Of a DNA stretch of 64,000 nt, positions 14,716 through 23,953 are shown in pieces. Source of the DNA: VXNE01 sp963668365 (GTDB lineage: Bacteria; Pseudomonadota; Gammaproteobacteria; Pseudomonadales; Azotimanducaceae); NCBI GenBank assembly GCA_963668365.1, contig OY764266.1, positions 4,402,001-4,466,000 on the forward strand, given 5' to 3'. The notes under the pieces were generated by a model. It was not told the DNA's origin. It searched no databases and saw only the letters and a program-made list of their open reading frames with translations. The position numbers and the translations under genes were made by a program. Numbering within the stretch: position 1 is the stretch's first letter; each line of letters starts with the position of its first letter.

Positions 14716-17250
14716 TCAGAAGTTCCAGGCCACGCGGAGACCCATGGTGCGCGGATTCTTGAAGTCCGCCACCGCCCGTCCCTGGCTGTACTGGTCGCCG
14801 CCGAGCTGCACTTCCGCGTCCGTGGCGTTCTTGACGAAGGCCTGGACGGTCACCGGAGAATCGTCGCGGGTCCAGTTGGCGCGGAGATCCACCATCGTGT
14901 ACGCGTCCTGATGGGTAAAGAAGTACTCGATATTGGTGGTCTTGTAGCTGGCCGAGCGGTACAGGTAGACCCCGGGTTCGAGCCGGCCCATGTTGCCGAG
15001 GTCGAACGCGTAGGTCACGTCCACCGCGAGGGTATAGCTCGGCGAGAAACGTGCGTCCTTGCCGTCCAGGACGTAAACCTGCGAGCAGGTGTGGTTGCAC
15101 GGCGTGGTGGTCACGATCTGCTGGTCGCCGCCGCTGCGGAACACGCGGTTCAGCACGGAGCGGCCAAAGTTCTCGAGTTCCGAGTCGTTGAGCGCGAGAC
15201 CGCCCCTGATGTTCAGGTCCTCGTTCGGCATCCAGGTCAACTCGACTTCGAGTCCCCTGGAGGTCATGGTTCCGCCGACCGATCCGACCGCGACGATCGT
15301 CTGGCCCTGCGCCACGAACGACGACGTGGTCAGTCCGGCGTAGCTGTTCTGGTACGCCGCGAGGTTCAGCACCATGACCCCGTCGAGAAGCCTGTTCTTC
15401 ATCCCCACTTCGTAGGAGTCGACTTCGTTCGGATCCGTCAGGTCGGTCGAGCCGCCGCCCTCGATGGCCCCGGCGATATAGCCGGTCGCGGCCGAGGCGT
15501 ACAGCAGCGTTTGGTCGCTGACGTCGTACTGCACCGACGCTCTCCAGTCGACGTGGGACGCTTTCCCCGTCTGTCGGCCCGAGGCGCTCGCTTCGGTCTC
15601 GACGAACACTGGCCACGACGCGAACCGGCTGCCTGGATCGTCGAGATGCGCGTCCGTATAGCCCGGGGCATTGCCGTGCACGCTGGGACCCCAGTCGACG
15701 TACTTGTTGAAGAAGTTCCGCTCGTCCGTGGATCGCCGCACGCCGGCCGTCACGCGCAGGCGGTCGGTCAGCGAGTATTCGGCCTGACCGTAGATGGCCG
15801 TCGACTTGGTGCCGCCGTTGCCCTGGTAGAGCCAGTGGCCCCAGGTCACGTTCTGCGGCGCCGAGGTGTCCGTATAGCCCCACACGAACTCGCTGCTGGT
15901 GTCGCCATCGCCCGAGTCGTCGTAGGAGAAGTAGCCCAGCGTCCACAGCAACCGCCCGTCGCCGAGGTAGGTCAGGTTGATGTCGGCCTGGGTGGCGTCG
16001 GAATTCACTCGCTGGCCCGCGGCGAGGCCGCAGGACGGGCCGCCCCAGCACTGCGCCCAGTAGCTCCGTCCGGTGGATGCCGGCGGCGTGACCCCGGAGT
16101 TGCGCTGCGCCCAGCTTGTCGGATTGGGCGAGAAGTCCGAGTCGGTGAGCCTGAACTCCTCGTAGTCGAAGCTGCCCACGTTGGCGCGGAGCGTGACGGG
16201 CCCGAGTTCCCAGTTGACGAGCACGCTGAACGATGTTTCGTCGATCTTGCGCAACGGCGTGAAGTCGCTGCTGATCCGGTGGACGCCGGGCGTTACCGAA
16301 GCGGCGGGATCCTCACCGAAGGTTCCCGCCTGGTTGCGCCCGCCGCTTCCCGGCCAACTGTCGTTCTCCGTCCCCGGAATCCGACCCTGGCGCGGCTGCA
16401 TGACGCCATTGACGCCATCGGTCAGACCGGTCGCCGGGTTGACCGGTATGCCGAGAATCACGCCAGCGTAGTCGGCATTGCCGTTGGAGTCGTCCTTCCA
16501 GTAGGTGGTCGAAAACGTGACGTCGAAGGATGCGGTCAGGTCGATGCGCAACTGCGCGCGGGCGTAGACGCTGTCGTCGTCCCGCATGCCGCCGTCCTCG
16601 TTGAAGACATTCTCGATCAGAGGGTCGCGGAAGGTGTCGCTGCCAGTGACGCGAAACGCCACCGCCTCGCCGAGGGGCACGTTCACAAACCCTTCGAGGC
16701 GGCGATAGGAATAATCGCCCACGGTGGCGCCGCCGCCCCAGTCGAAAGCCGTCGCGTCGGGCTTGCGCGCGATGATGTTCGCCAGGCCGCCGAAGGTATT
16801 GCGGCCGAATAGCGTGCCCTGCGGCCCGCGCAGCAGTTCCACGCGCTCGATGTCGAGCCAGCTTGCCAGACCCTGGCCGTAGCGGGGCCGGTACAGGCCG
16901 TCGACGTAGATCGGCACGGCGACATCGTTCGTGCCCGCCGTCCCGGCGCCGCGGACGATGATGGACGGGTCCGCGCCGACGTACCTGACCTTCAGTCCCG
17001 GAACGACCTTGTCCAGGTCGAGGACGTTGGTCATCTGCAGTTCGTTGATCAGTTCGTTGTTGACGACGGTCACCGCCACCGGCAAATCCTGCACGCTCGC
17101 CTCGCGCTTGGTCGCCGTGACTATGACCTCCTCGATGACGTTTCCGGCAGCGCCCTCGGCCGCCCATGCTGGCGTCGCCAGGACCGCCCCGATGGCCGCG
17201 GTGAGCGCGGTCACCTGAAACGCCGGTTTCTGTCCGTTGGTTCTCTTCAT
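14716..17250 (-). CDS. TonB-dependent outer-membrane receptor
   Basis: An 844-residue receptor. A signal peptide ends near AWA-AEG (residue ~31). The TonB box region is IEEVIVTATKRE (~40-51). The plug domain (~55-165) contains VVPGLKVRYVGADPSIIVRGAG and RVELLRGPQGTLFGRNTFGG. The rest is a 22-strand barrel ending in an aromatic residue (GLRVAWNF), as needed for BAM insertion. It belongs to the large plug/barrel group common in Sphingomonas- and gammaproteobacterial-type heterotrophs. The ligand is unknown. Its promoter region carries the third copy of the 18-bp motif shared with the dehydrogenase and bicupin/symporter promoters, so it may take up the same substrate across the outer membrane. 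Confidence 0.93.
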   Translation of the reverse strand: MKRTNGQKPAFQVTALTAAIGAVLATPAWAAEGAAGNVIEEVIVTATKREASVQDLPVAVTVVNNELINELQMTNVLDLDKVVPGLKVRYVGADPSIIVRGAGTAGTNDVAVPIYVDGLYRPRYGQGLASWLDIERVELLRGPQGTLFGRNTFGGLANIIARKPDATAFDWGGGATVGDYSYRRLEGFVNVPLGEAVAFRVTGSDTFRDPLIENVFNEDGGMRDDDSVYARAQLRIDLTASFDVTFSTTYWKDDSNGNADYAGVILGIPVNPATGLTDGVNGVMQPRQGRIPGTENDSWPGSGGRNQAGTFGEDPAASVTPGVHRISSDFTPLRKIDETSFSVLVNWELGPVTLRANVGSFDYEEFRLTDSDFSPNPTSWAQRNSGVTPPASTGRSYWAQCWGGPSCGLAAGQRVNSDATQADINLTYLGDGRLLWTLGYFSYDDSGDGDTSSEFVWGYTDTSAPQNVTWGHWLYQGNGGTKSTAIYGQAEYSLTDRLRVTAGVRRSTDERNFFNKYVDWGPSVHGNAPGYTDAHLDDPGSRFASWPVFVETEASASGRQTGKASHVDWRASVQYDVSDQTLLYASAATGYIAGAIEGGGSTDLTDPNEVDSYEVGMKNRLLDGVMVLNLAAYQNSYAGLTTSSFVAQGQTIVAVGSVGGTMTSRGLEVELTWMPNEDLNIRGGLALNDSELENFGRSVLNRVFRSGGDQQIVTTTPCNHTCSQVYVLDGKDARFSPSYTLAVDVTYAFDLGNMGRLEPGVYLYRSASYKTTNIEYFFTHQDAYTMVDLRANWTRDDSPVTVQAFVKNATDAEVQLGGDQYSQGRAVADFKNPRTMGLRVAWNF

Positions 17251-17332
17251 CGATCATGTTCTCCAGAATTCGCTCCGGCCGGGCACTCGCCGCGCAGCCG
17301 GTGCATTTCGAGCCGGAAAGTATACGCCGACC

Positions 17333-17350
17333 GTACTGCGAATGTAAGTT
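17333..17350 (+). promoter_or_regulatory. Putative operator shared by the catabolic cluster, site 3
   Basis: GTACTGCGAATGTAAGTT, 83 bases upstream of the TonB receptor start. It differs from site 2 at two of 18 positions. The AT-rich stretch at 17390-17430 further upstream may hold the promoter elements. Confidence 0.55.
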
Positions 17351-17589
17351 TTCGGGGCGGGTGCACGCACTTCGACGGACACCTCCGACAATCATAAAAT
17401 AGTTCTAACTATCAATTAATTATTGCAATAGCGTCCGAATTGCAAGGACGATGGCATCATGGACAGATATCGGGTGGGATCGATTTTACGGGTCTCCTGG
17501 CAAGCATCTTGTGACTTCGGAGTACGTCACCGTGAAAAACTTTCCGGTTGATCACGCACCAACAGGCCGCGTTCGACGTGAATCGGGCG

Positions 17590-18591
17590 TTAACGAACCA
17601 TGAGCGCGCGGAAGAACGCCCCATCGCGCCTGGCGGCCTCTTCCAGGCCCGCGCCCTTGAACAGGTGGTCGTCTCCCGCATAGGTGTGGAACTCGTAGCG
17701 GTGGGACCGCAGGTAGAGTTCCTTCGCAAGTCGGGCCGACCACACGTAGGCGGCGCCGCGGTCCCCGATCGCGTGGTGGATGATGAGCGGTGTCGCAAGA
17801 TGCTCCAGGTGCCGCAGGGGCTCGCTTCGTTCCCAGGCGAAAGGTCCGTCCAGGCGCTCGATGTCTTCACGGAGCTTGTCGATGACGTCTTTCGGGTATT
17901 CGGCGCCGTCGTCGGCCAGCGGGTCTTCGTAGCGCGAGTAGTAGAACGCCTGGTCCCAGATCTCGCCGCCGACGCTGGACCAGAGCGAGGCGCCCTTGAC
18001 GACGTCGGTCGCCAGCAGCGCCCTGAGCGTGACTTCACCGCCCATGGAATGGCCCCACATGAAGACGTTCTCCAGATCGGCGTCCGCGATGTCGTCGAGC
18101 GCGGCGAGAAGCGCGAGCACGTCCTCGGTGCAGTAAAGCGACTCGAGCATCCCGTCGGTGTACTGGAATCCCTCCGAGTCGCTGTGGCCGCGATAGTCGG
18201 GCATGACCAAGAGGAACCCCATCGCCGCGTACAGTTCCGGAACCGCGCGGTAGTAGTCCCCCGGCCGCCAGTCAACTCCCTCAGCGGAGATGCCGTAGCG
18301 AGGAGGGTCCGGATGGTGGCCGTGGTTGGCGACCAGCACCGGGAAGCCGCCGGCCGGTTTCTCTCCCCGCGGCGTCGCGATGAGCGCGTGAACCTTCAGT
18401 CCCGCCGAGACGTAGGAGACGAGATGCGCGTCGAAGGAGTCGCCGCCCTCCACGGGGCGCACGAATTCGAGGCGGGTGTCGAACGTCTCGGCCCGCAGTT
18501 CGTCGATCGATAGCGGCGGCGGCTTGGCGACGGCGGCCATAGCGACCAGCGACGCGACGGCGATACAGGACGCCTGACATTCGGTTCGCAT
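17590..18591 (-). CDS. Exported alpha/beta hydrolase (S9 peptidase-like)
   Basis: A 333-residue hydrolase. The start ATG at 18591 gives a signal peptide (MRTECQASCIAVASLVAMAAVA). The catalytic domain resembles acyl-peptide hydrolase/acetyl-xylan esterase relatives: oxyanion region NHGHHPDP (~95), nucleophile Ser in WGHSMGGE (~187), a candidate Asp in HAIGDRG (~270) and catalytic His in AGDDHLF (~305). It probably acts in the periplasm on an ester or peptide. It follows the small exported-protein gene at 18614 by 22 bases on the same strand, so they are likely co-transcribed. The longer upstream open frame has no signal-like N-terminus and was not used. Confidence 0.82.
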   Translation of the reverse strand: MRTECQASCIAVASLVAMAAVAKPPPLSIDELRAETFDTRLEFVRPVEGGDSFDAHLVSYVSAGLKVHALIATPRGEKPAGGFPVLVANHGHHPDPPRYGISAEGVDWRPGDYYRAVPELYAAMGFLLVMPDYRGHSDSEGFQYTDGMLESLYCTEDVLALLAALDDIADADLENVFMWGHSMGGEVTLRALLATDVVKGASLWSSVGGEIWDQAFYYSRYEDPLADDGAEYPKDVIDKLREDIERLDGPFAWERSEPLRHLEHLATPLIIHHAIGDRGAAYVWSARLAKELYLRSHRYEFHTYAGDDHLFKGAGLEEAARRDGAFFRALMVR

Positions 18592-18613
18592 GATGAACAC
18601 GGCCCCTTCCCGC

Positions 18614-19033
18614 CTACCGCAGGTCGGCCGCCTGACCGACTCTGACGCCGAGATGAAGTCGAAACGCGCCGGTGTTGTCGGTGATGGTGGCCGATGCGGG
18701 GACGTCGCCCGGGAAGGACAGCGCAGGCTCCGCTTGCACAACCCAGCGTTCGTCCACGCTCTTCGTCAGGTACAGCGATCGCAACGTATAGACGTCCTCG
18801 TGGCGGGTTACCGACAACACGACCCGATGTCCCTCCCCAGATGGAGACTCCATCAATGCCTCGGACATCCGACCCAAGGCGACGAGCAGCCGCGGCGTGA
18901 ATACCTGCTCGCCGTTGCGTTCGACTTCGAAGTCGACAAGCGCAGCATCCGGCGGGCCGGGATTGGCAGCAAGTGGTAGCGCGGCGAGCAGTGTGAGGAT
19001 GGCGGCGAAGGCGGCGGCGATTCGGGCGCTCAT
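18614..19033 (-). CDS. Small exported protein of unknown function
   Basis: A 139-residue protein starting MSARIAAAFAAILTLLAALPLAAN, a clear Sec signal peptide with a cleavage site near residue 23. The mature part is about 115 residues, soluble, with predicted beta character (DFEVERNGEQVFTPRLLVALG, GHRVVLSVTRHEDVYTLRSLYL) and ends in LGVRVGQ. No family was recognised. It lies directly upstream of the exported hydrolase and could be its periplasmic partner. It is divergent from the PLP decarboxylase. Confidence 0.65.
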   Translation of the reverse strand: MSARIAAAFAAILTLLAALPLAANPGPPDAALVDFEVERNGEQVFTPRLLVALGRMSEALMESPSGEGHRVVLSVTRHEDVYTLRSLYLTKSVDERWVVQAEPALSFPGDVPASATITDNTGAFRLHLGVRVGQAADLR

Positions 19034-19193
19034 TGGAATGATCCCGGAGATTGGCGGAACTGTAATCCTAGCCGTTTCCGTGCGATGCGGGTGTAAGACG
19101 AAGGCTGCACCCGCAGCGGTGTAATCCCGTTGCGGCTCAATGTACGCTTCCGGCGAGGCATCGAGACGCGACAAGCGTCGAAGGAGGATTGCG

Positions 19194-20624
19194 GTGGAGG
19201 ATGGCGGTCGCGACGGCTTGCGCATGACACCGGAGGCGATGCGGCGGCTGGCCGGAAAGGCGACGGAAGCACTCATCGACCGCATCGACGGCTTGACCGA
19301 CGCGAGACCCTGGGACGGGGATTTCCGCGAAGTGCTGGAAGGCCAGTTGGGCGCGCCGCCTCCCGAACGCGGCCGATCCGCGGAGGAGGTTCTGGAGCGG
19401 GTCCTGCGCGGCGTGCTTCCATACGCGGCGCGGCTCGATCATCCCCGGTTCTTCGGATTCGTTCCGTCGGCACCAACCTGGCCCGGCGTGGTGGCGGACT
19501 ACCTTGCCTCGGGCTTCAACATCAATTCGTGCACGTGGCTCGTGTCGAGCGGGACCAGCCAGGTCGAACTCGTCGTGGCGGACTGGATGCGCGGCTGGAT
19601 CGGCTATCCGGAGACCGCCGGCGGTCTGCTCACGAGCGGTGGTTCGGCGGCGAGCGTCGAAGCGCTGGTGGCGGCGCGGGAAGCGGCGGGACACCCGGAG
19701 CGGCCGGCCGTCTACATGAGCGATCAGAGTCACAGCGCGCTGAAACGGGCGGCCCTGATCGCCGGCGTCCGCCGGGAAAACATCCGGCTGGTGCCCTCCG
19801 ACGACGACTTCCGCATCGAGATGGAGGAGCTGCGCCGGTGCGTGGCCGACGATCGCGCCAAGGGCCTGCGGCCCATCGCGGTGTGCGCGAACGCGGGCAG
19901 CGCCGGCACGGGCGCCATCGACCCATTGGCGCCGATATCGGACTTCTGCGGACGCGAAGGCATCTGGCTGCATGTGGACGCCGCCTACGGCGGATTCGCG
20001 TTGGTGACGCAGGACGGCAAGGAACTGTTGGGCGGCATCGAGAAGGCGGACTCGGTGGGGATGGACGCGCACAAGTGGTTCTTCCAGCCCTACGAGGCCG
20101 GCGCGCTCATGGTGAAGAACGTGAGGCATCTCGAGGACGCATTCGCGATCGGCCACGATGTCCTGCAGGACACGGTGTGGGGCGCGGACCACCCGAACTT
20201 CACGGATCGGGGGCTGCAGTTGAGCCGGGCGGCGCGCGCGCTGAAGATCTGGATGTCCGTGCAGACCTTCGGCATGGCCGAGTTTCGCTCGGCGGTGCAG
20301 AAAGGACTGGACCTGGGGCGTCGCGCCGAGGCCTACGTCGAGGCCAGTCCGATCCTGGAGCTGATGACGCCGGCGTCGCTCGGCATCGTGTGCTTCCGCG
20401 TGAATCCGGGCGACGGTCGCGACGAGCACAGTCTGGAGGAGATCAATCGGAACATGTTGGCGCGCGTATTCTGGGATGACCTCGCGTTCTTCTCGTCGAC
20501 GTCGTTGAAGGGGGTGTTCACGCTGCGCATGTGCATCGTGAATCACACGACGACCTGGGACGACGTGCGCATGACGCTCGACCTGGTGGTGCGGCTCGGG
20601 CAGGAAGCGTTGGCGGGCGAGTGA
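19194..20624 (+). CDS. PLP-dependent group II amino-acid decarboxylase
   Basis: A 476-residue enzyme of the aromatic-L-amino-acid/glutamate/histidine decarboxylase family (fold type I). Landmarks are GGLLTSGGSAASVEAL (phosphate-binding, ~140), ANAGSAGTGAIDPL (~235), LHVDAAYGGFA (Asp pairing with the pyridine N, ~270) and the Schiff-base lysine in GMDAHKWFFQPY (~305). The GTG at 19194 is chosen because AAGGAGG lies seven bases upstream. An ATG at 19140 in the same frame has no such site. The product would be an amine and CO2. The residues seen do not identify the substrate. It is divergently transcribed from the exported-protein/hydrolase pair. Confidence 0.9.
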   Translation: MEDGGRDGLRMTPEAMRRLAGKATEALIDRIDGLTDARPWDGDFREVLEGQLGAPPPERGRSAEEVLERVLRGVLPYAARLDHPRFFGFVPSAPTWPGVVADYLASGFNINSCTWLVSSGTSQVELVVADWMRGWIGYPETAGGLLTSGGSAASVEALVAAREAAGHPERPAVYMSDQSHSALKRAALIAGVRRENIRLVPSDDDFRIEMEELRRCVADDRAKGLRPIAVCANAGSAGTGAIDPLAPISDFCGREGIWLHVDAAYGGFALVTQDGKELLGGIEKADSVGMDAHKWFFQPYEAGALMVKNVRHLEDAFAIGHDVLQDTVWGADHPNFTDRGLQLSRAARALKIWMSVQTFGMAEFRSAVQKGLDLGRRAEAYVEASPILELMTPASLGIVCFRVNPGDGRDEHSLEEINRNMLARVFWDDLAFFSSTSLKGVFTLRMCIVNHTTTWDDVRMTLDLVVRLGQEALAGE

Positions 20625-20801
20625 AGTAGCCGGGAACGAAGGCCGCCGAAGCCGGGTTCGGGTCGGTTCGTAGCCAGCGGCACTTGTCCTGCTACACAAC
20701 GCGTCTCCTACCAGCGACAGCCTTGCCGTCTCGGCGCGGGCGCCGCGCCATCGGCGTGTGAGACAATCGCAGATCGGTCAGACACCAGGGAGCCGGCGGA
20801 G

Positions 20802-22064
20802 ATGAGTGTAGTCGCGGCTTCTGAAGGCCAAGTGGCCCTCCTAATCGACTTCGAGAACCTGGTGAGGTCGGTGGACGAAGAGGACATCGACTGTGAAGCG
20901 GTGGTTCGCCTCGCGGACGAGTACGGACGGGTTCTGGTCGCCAACGCGTACGCCGACTGGCGCATGAAGGACGTGAACCAGTACCAGACCGACCTCTACG
21001 GACTCGGGATCGAGCTGGTCTACGTTTTCGGACAGCGTCGCGGCGCGCTGCTCAAGAACGCGGTCGACGTCAAGATGGCCGTCGACGCGGTGAGCCTGAT
21101 GTCCTCGCTTCCACACATCGATATCTACGTCATCGTGTCGGGAGACCGAGACTTCATCCATGTGCTGAAGGAACTCCGCCGCCATGGAAAAACGGTGATC
21201 GGCGTCTCTCCCAACAAGGCGGTCAGCAGCGATTTCTCGTCCCTGTGCGACCGATTCCTGCGCTACGAAGCGCTCACGTCGACGGTGGAGCCGTCGGGTG
21301 TGGAAAGCATCCCCGAGGTGCGCGCGAAGCTCGCCGAGATCGTGCGGGAAAATCCCGATGGCCTGCATGGCTCCGAGGTCAAGACCATGCTTCGCCGCGC
21401 GCTGTCTTCGAGTTTCGACGAGAGCGCATACGGCTTCACGAGCTTCGGGAGTTTCCTCGGCGAGATGGGCGATGTCGTGAGGGTGGTTCCGGCCCCCGCC
21501 GACGGGGGTGACCTGCGCGTATACCCCGTTTCGTCGGGAGGGGCCGACTCGACCGACGCCGGGGCGGCTCGCCTGGTCCGACAGGTCAAGTTGGCGAAGA
21601 CGGGCTACGAGGGCGACGCGCCTCGCCGCCGGCGCGTCCTTTCACGATTGTTCGACGTAATGACGCACGCGGACGGGACGTTCACTTTGAGCGATGTGCA
21701 CGGTTCGATGCAGCAGCCAGACGACGATGCGCCCTCGTCTTTCTCGGACATCGTGAAGTATGCGCGGATTTTACGAATGGGCGGCGCACTGGTGGTCGAA
21801 GAGAGTCCGGAAGATGTGTTCTTCCGAGATCGGAGCATGTCGCTCGCCTCGGACGTCAGTACAGTGGAATCGCTGATCCTCGCATACGAAGCCACCGTCA
21901 CAACCCGACTGGTAGTGGTCGCCGGCGAAACGCCGATCGACGCAGCCATGGTGTGCGCAGTGCTGGGACTCGATCACCACGCATCGGGCGATCTGGCCTA
22001 CAGCGAAAAAGTTCTGACCTCCGCCAGGCATCGCGCGGCCGCTCTTGCGCAGCGGAGTGCCTGA
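20802..22064 (+). CDS. NYN domain nuclease with OST-HTH/LOTUS domain
   Basis: A 420-residue protein. Residues ~10-150 are a NYN (PIN-like, LabA/DUF88) domain with the acidic metal site spread over LLIDFENL (D16), KNAVDVKMAVDAV (~90) and VSGDRDF (~113). Residues ~165-245 are an OST-HTH/LOTUS RNA-binding module (IPEVRAKLAEIVRENPDGLHGSEVKTML, YGFTSFGSFL). A further ~150-residue C-terminal part may hold another such module. Bacterial NYN-LOTUS proteins are thought to act on RNA, but their targets are largely unknown. No partner gene is nearby. The ATG at 20802 follows GGCGGAG closely. Confidence 0.88.
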   Translation: MSVVAASEGQVALLIDFENLVRSVDEEDIDCEAVVRLADEYGRVLVANAYADWRMKDVNQYQTDLYGLGIELVYVFGQRRGALLKNAVDVKMAVDAVSLMSSLPHIDIYVIVSGDRDFIHVLKELRRHGKTVIGVSPNKAVSSDFSSLCDRFLRYEALTSTVEPSGVESIPEVRAKLAEIVRENPDGLHGSEVKTMLRRALSSSFDESAYGFTSFGSFLGEMGDVVRVVPAPADGGDLRVYPVSSGGADSTDAGAARLVRQVKLAKTGYEGDAPRRRRVLSRLFDVMTHADGTFTLSDVHGSMQQPDDDAPSSFSDIVKYARILRMGGALVVEESPEDVFFRDRSMSLASDVSTVESLILAYEATVTTRLVVVAGETPIDAAMVCAVLGLDHHASGDLAYSEKVLTSARHRAAALAQRSA

Positions 22065-22127
22065 AAGAGCCGCAAACGCATGCCCGCCGACCCTTGTGCG
22101 GCCAGCCGCTCCAGAACCACGCCCGTC

Positions 22128-22643
22128 TCAATAGCGGTATTCCTCGATCCCCTCCCCTTCCATCGAATACCCCGCTTCCGCGAGTTCCGACGCGTAGCGT
22201 TCAAGCCCGAGCCTGCCCGTCACCCAGACCGGGTCCCACATGCTGCCGATCTCTATCGGTTTCGCGAACGTCACATGGACGATCTGGTTCGGCGGCGGCG
22301 GGGGCACATGAATGCAGGCGCCGAAGTAGGGAACGAGCAGGGAGCTTGAGACCTTGCCCTCGACGATGTCGAGAGGAACGATGAATCCGGGGATCTTCAC
22401 CATCTGGCCGTTGAGTTCCGGCACGATGCCGGTGGGGATGTGAAAGCTGTCGAAGGGAGTAATGGCGGAGTGATCGACCCACGAGGGCGCGGGAGGCTCC
22501 TGCTCTTCGTCATCGGGCAGCAGGTCCTCCCATTCCAGTTCTCGTATCGCAGCGTCCTTGTCGGCGGACGCGACCAGGGCGCAGGCGGCGAGGATCAGCC
22601 AGAGAACGGGGCGTGCCAAAGAAACCTCCTTGTCCGGGGGCAT
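22128..22643 (-). CDS. DUF3299 periplasmic protein of the zinc locus
   Basis: About 171 residues with a signal peptide (ARPVLWLILAACALVASA) and a DUF3299 domain: MVKIPGFIVPLD, YFGACIHVPPPPPNQIV, PVWVTGRL. The Cys-Ile-His segment is the most conserved part of the family and may bind metal. The ATG at 22643 is used. A TTG at 22619 preceded by AGGAGG would give an even cleaner signal peptide and may be the true start. It is the last gene of a run (receptor, DUF2796, ABC ATPase, permease, DUF3299) resembling the zrg-type zinc operons of vibrios in content and order. Confidence 0.82.
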   Translation of the reverse strand: MPPDKEVSLARPVLWLILAACALVASADKDAAIRELEWEDLLPDDEEQEPPAPSWVDHSAITPFDSFHIPTGIVPELNGQMVKIPGFIVPLDIVEGKVSSSLLVPYFGACIHVPPPPPNQIVHVTFAKPIEIGSMWDPVWVTGRLGLERYASELAEAGYSMEGEGIEEYRY

Positions 22644-22687
22644 TTTGTCCTGTACGCAGCGTCGCCGCAATCCCGCCGGGTTCCGCC

Positions 22688-23953
22688 TCAGGTCCGGATC
22701 GAGAGGCCGTCGGCGAGCGAGAACCGGTACGCGCGCCAGGCCGGCAGCGCCGCGATCAGTCCCGCGGCGAAGGTGACCACGACCACCACGGTGCCGTCGA
22801 ACCAGCCCGGAAGACCCGGCGCGAGGTAGAGTCCGAAGCGTTCCAGCACGAACGGGCGGGCGGCGAACATGCCCGCATGGATCGCCGTCACGCCGGCGAC
22901 GGCGGCGATACCGGCGAGGATCACGGCCTCGGCGATGAGGAGCCCGAAGACCATGCCGGGCCCGGCGCCCATGGAACGCAGCACGGCCATCTCCCGGCGC
23001 CGCTCGGCGAGACTGGTCAGAAGCGTCGTCAGCAGGCCGACGAGGCCGGCGGCGATCACGAATGCGCTGACGCCGAGGAGCGCCGTTTCAGCGACCCCCA
23101 CCAGTTCCCATAGCTGCTGCAGCGTCACCCCCGGAACGATGGCCATCAGCGGCTCGCGCTCGTATCCGTTGATGAAGCGCTGCAGGCCGAACACCATCAG
23201 GCGCGACTTGAGGCCGACGATGCAGGCCGTGATCGCCTCGGGTTCGAGTGCGCCGGCGACGGCGCCCGTGGCGTCGACAGTCTGACCGGCGTACCGGCGC
23301 GGGTCGTCGTCCGCGTGGATCGCCTCGATGCCCGCCAGCGTCACGTGCACCGTCCGGTCCACCGGCGTGCCGGTGCGACGCAGAATGCCCGTCACCAGGA
23401 ACGGCAGTTCGTCGTGCTGCTCGAAGCTCACGTCGCCGATGCCGTGGGAGACGATGATCCGGTCGCCGACGGCGTAGCCGAGCGCACTCGCGACGTCCGC
23501 GCCGAGCACGGCGTCGTTGACGCGCGTGAAGACCTCGCCCTCGGCGAACTCCAGACTTCGCTCCCGTCCGAAGCGGTAATGGGCGAAATAGCCCGTGTCG
23601 GTGCCGAGCACCCGGAACCCCCGGTGCGCGTCGCCGAGGGAGATGGGGATGGTCCAGGCGACCTCGGGCCGGGCGGCGATCTCGCCATAACTGGTCCACG
23701 AGATGTTGTTCGTGGCGTCGCCGATGCGGAACACGGAGTACAGCAGGAGATTGATGGGTCCGCTGCGGGCCCCGACGATGAGATCCGCGCCCGAAATGGT
23801 GCTGGTGAAACTGGCGCGCGCCTCCGCGCGCAGGCGGTCGACACCGATCAGGAGGGCGACGCTCACCGCCACCGAAAGAACGGTCAGGCCTGCCGTCAGC
23901 CGCCGGTTCGCGAGGCTCCTGACAGCCAGGGAGACGAGCACCCTACCCCGCAT
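22688..23953 (-). CDS. ABC transporter permease, FtsX/MacB type
   Basis: A 421-residue inner-membrane protein with four membrane segments. One is N-terminal (~20-40) and three form the FtsX domain near the C-terminus. A large periplasmic MacB-like domain (~45-265) lies between. Such Type VII ABC systems usually do mechanotransmission or lipoprotein/small-molecule export rather than classical import. In the zrg-like context it is associated with zinc acquisition. The start overlaps the ATPase gene by 11 bases. The following DUF3299 gene starts about 45 bases downstream. Confidence 0.88.
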   Translation of the reverse strand: MRGRVLVSLAVRSLANRRLTAGLTVLSVAVSVALLIGVDRLRAEARASFTSTISGADLIVGARSGPINLLLYSVFRIGDATNNISWTSYGEIAARPEVAWTIPISLGDAHRGFRVLGTDTGYFAHYRFGRERSLEFAEGEVFTRVNDAVLGADVASALGYAVGDRIIVSHGIGDVSFEQHDELPFLVTGILRRTGTPVDRTVHVTLAGIEAIHADDDPRRYAGQTVDATGAVAGALEPEAITACIVGLKSRLMVFGLQRFINGYEREPLMAIVPGVTLQQLWELVGVAETALLGVSAFVIAAGLVGLLTTLLTSLAERRREMAVLRSMGAGPGMVFGLLIAEAVILAGIAAVAGVTAIHAGMFAARPFVLERFGLYLAPGLPGWFDGTVVVVVTFAAGLIAALPAWRAYRFSLADGLSIRT

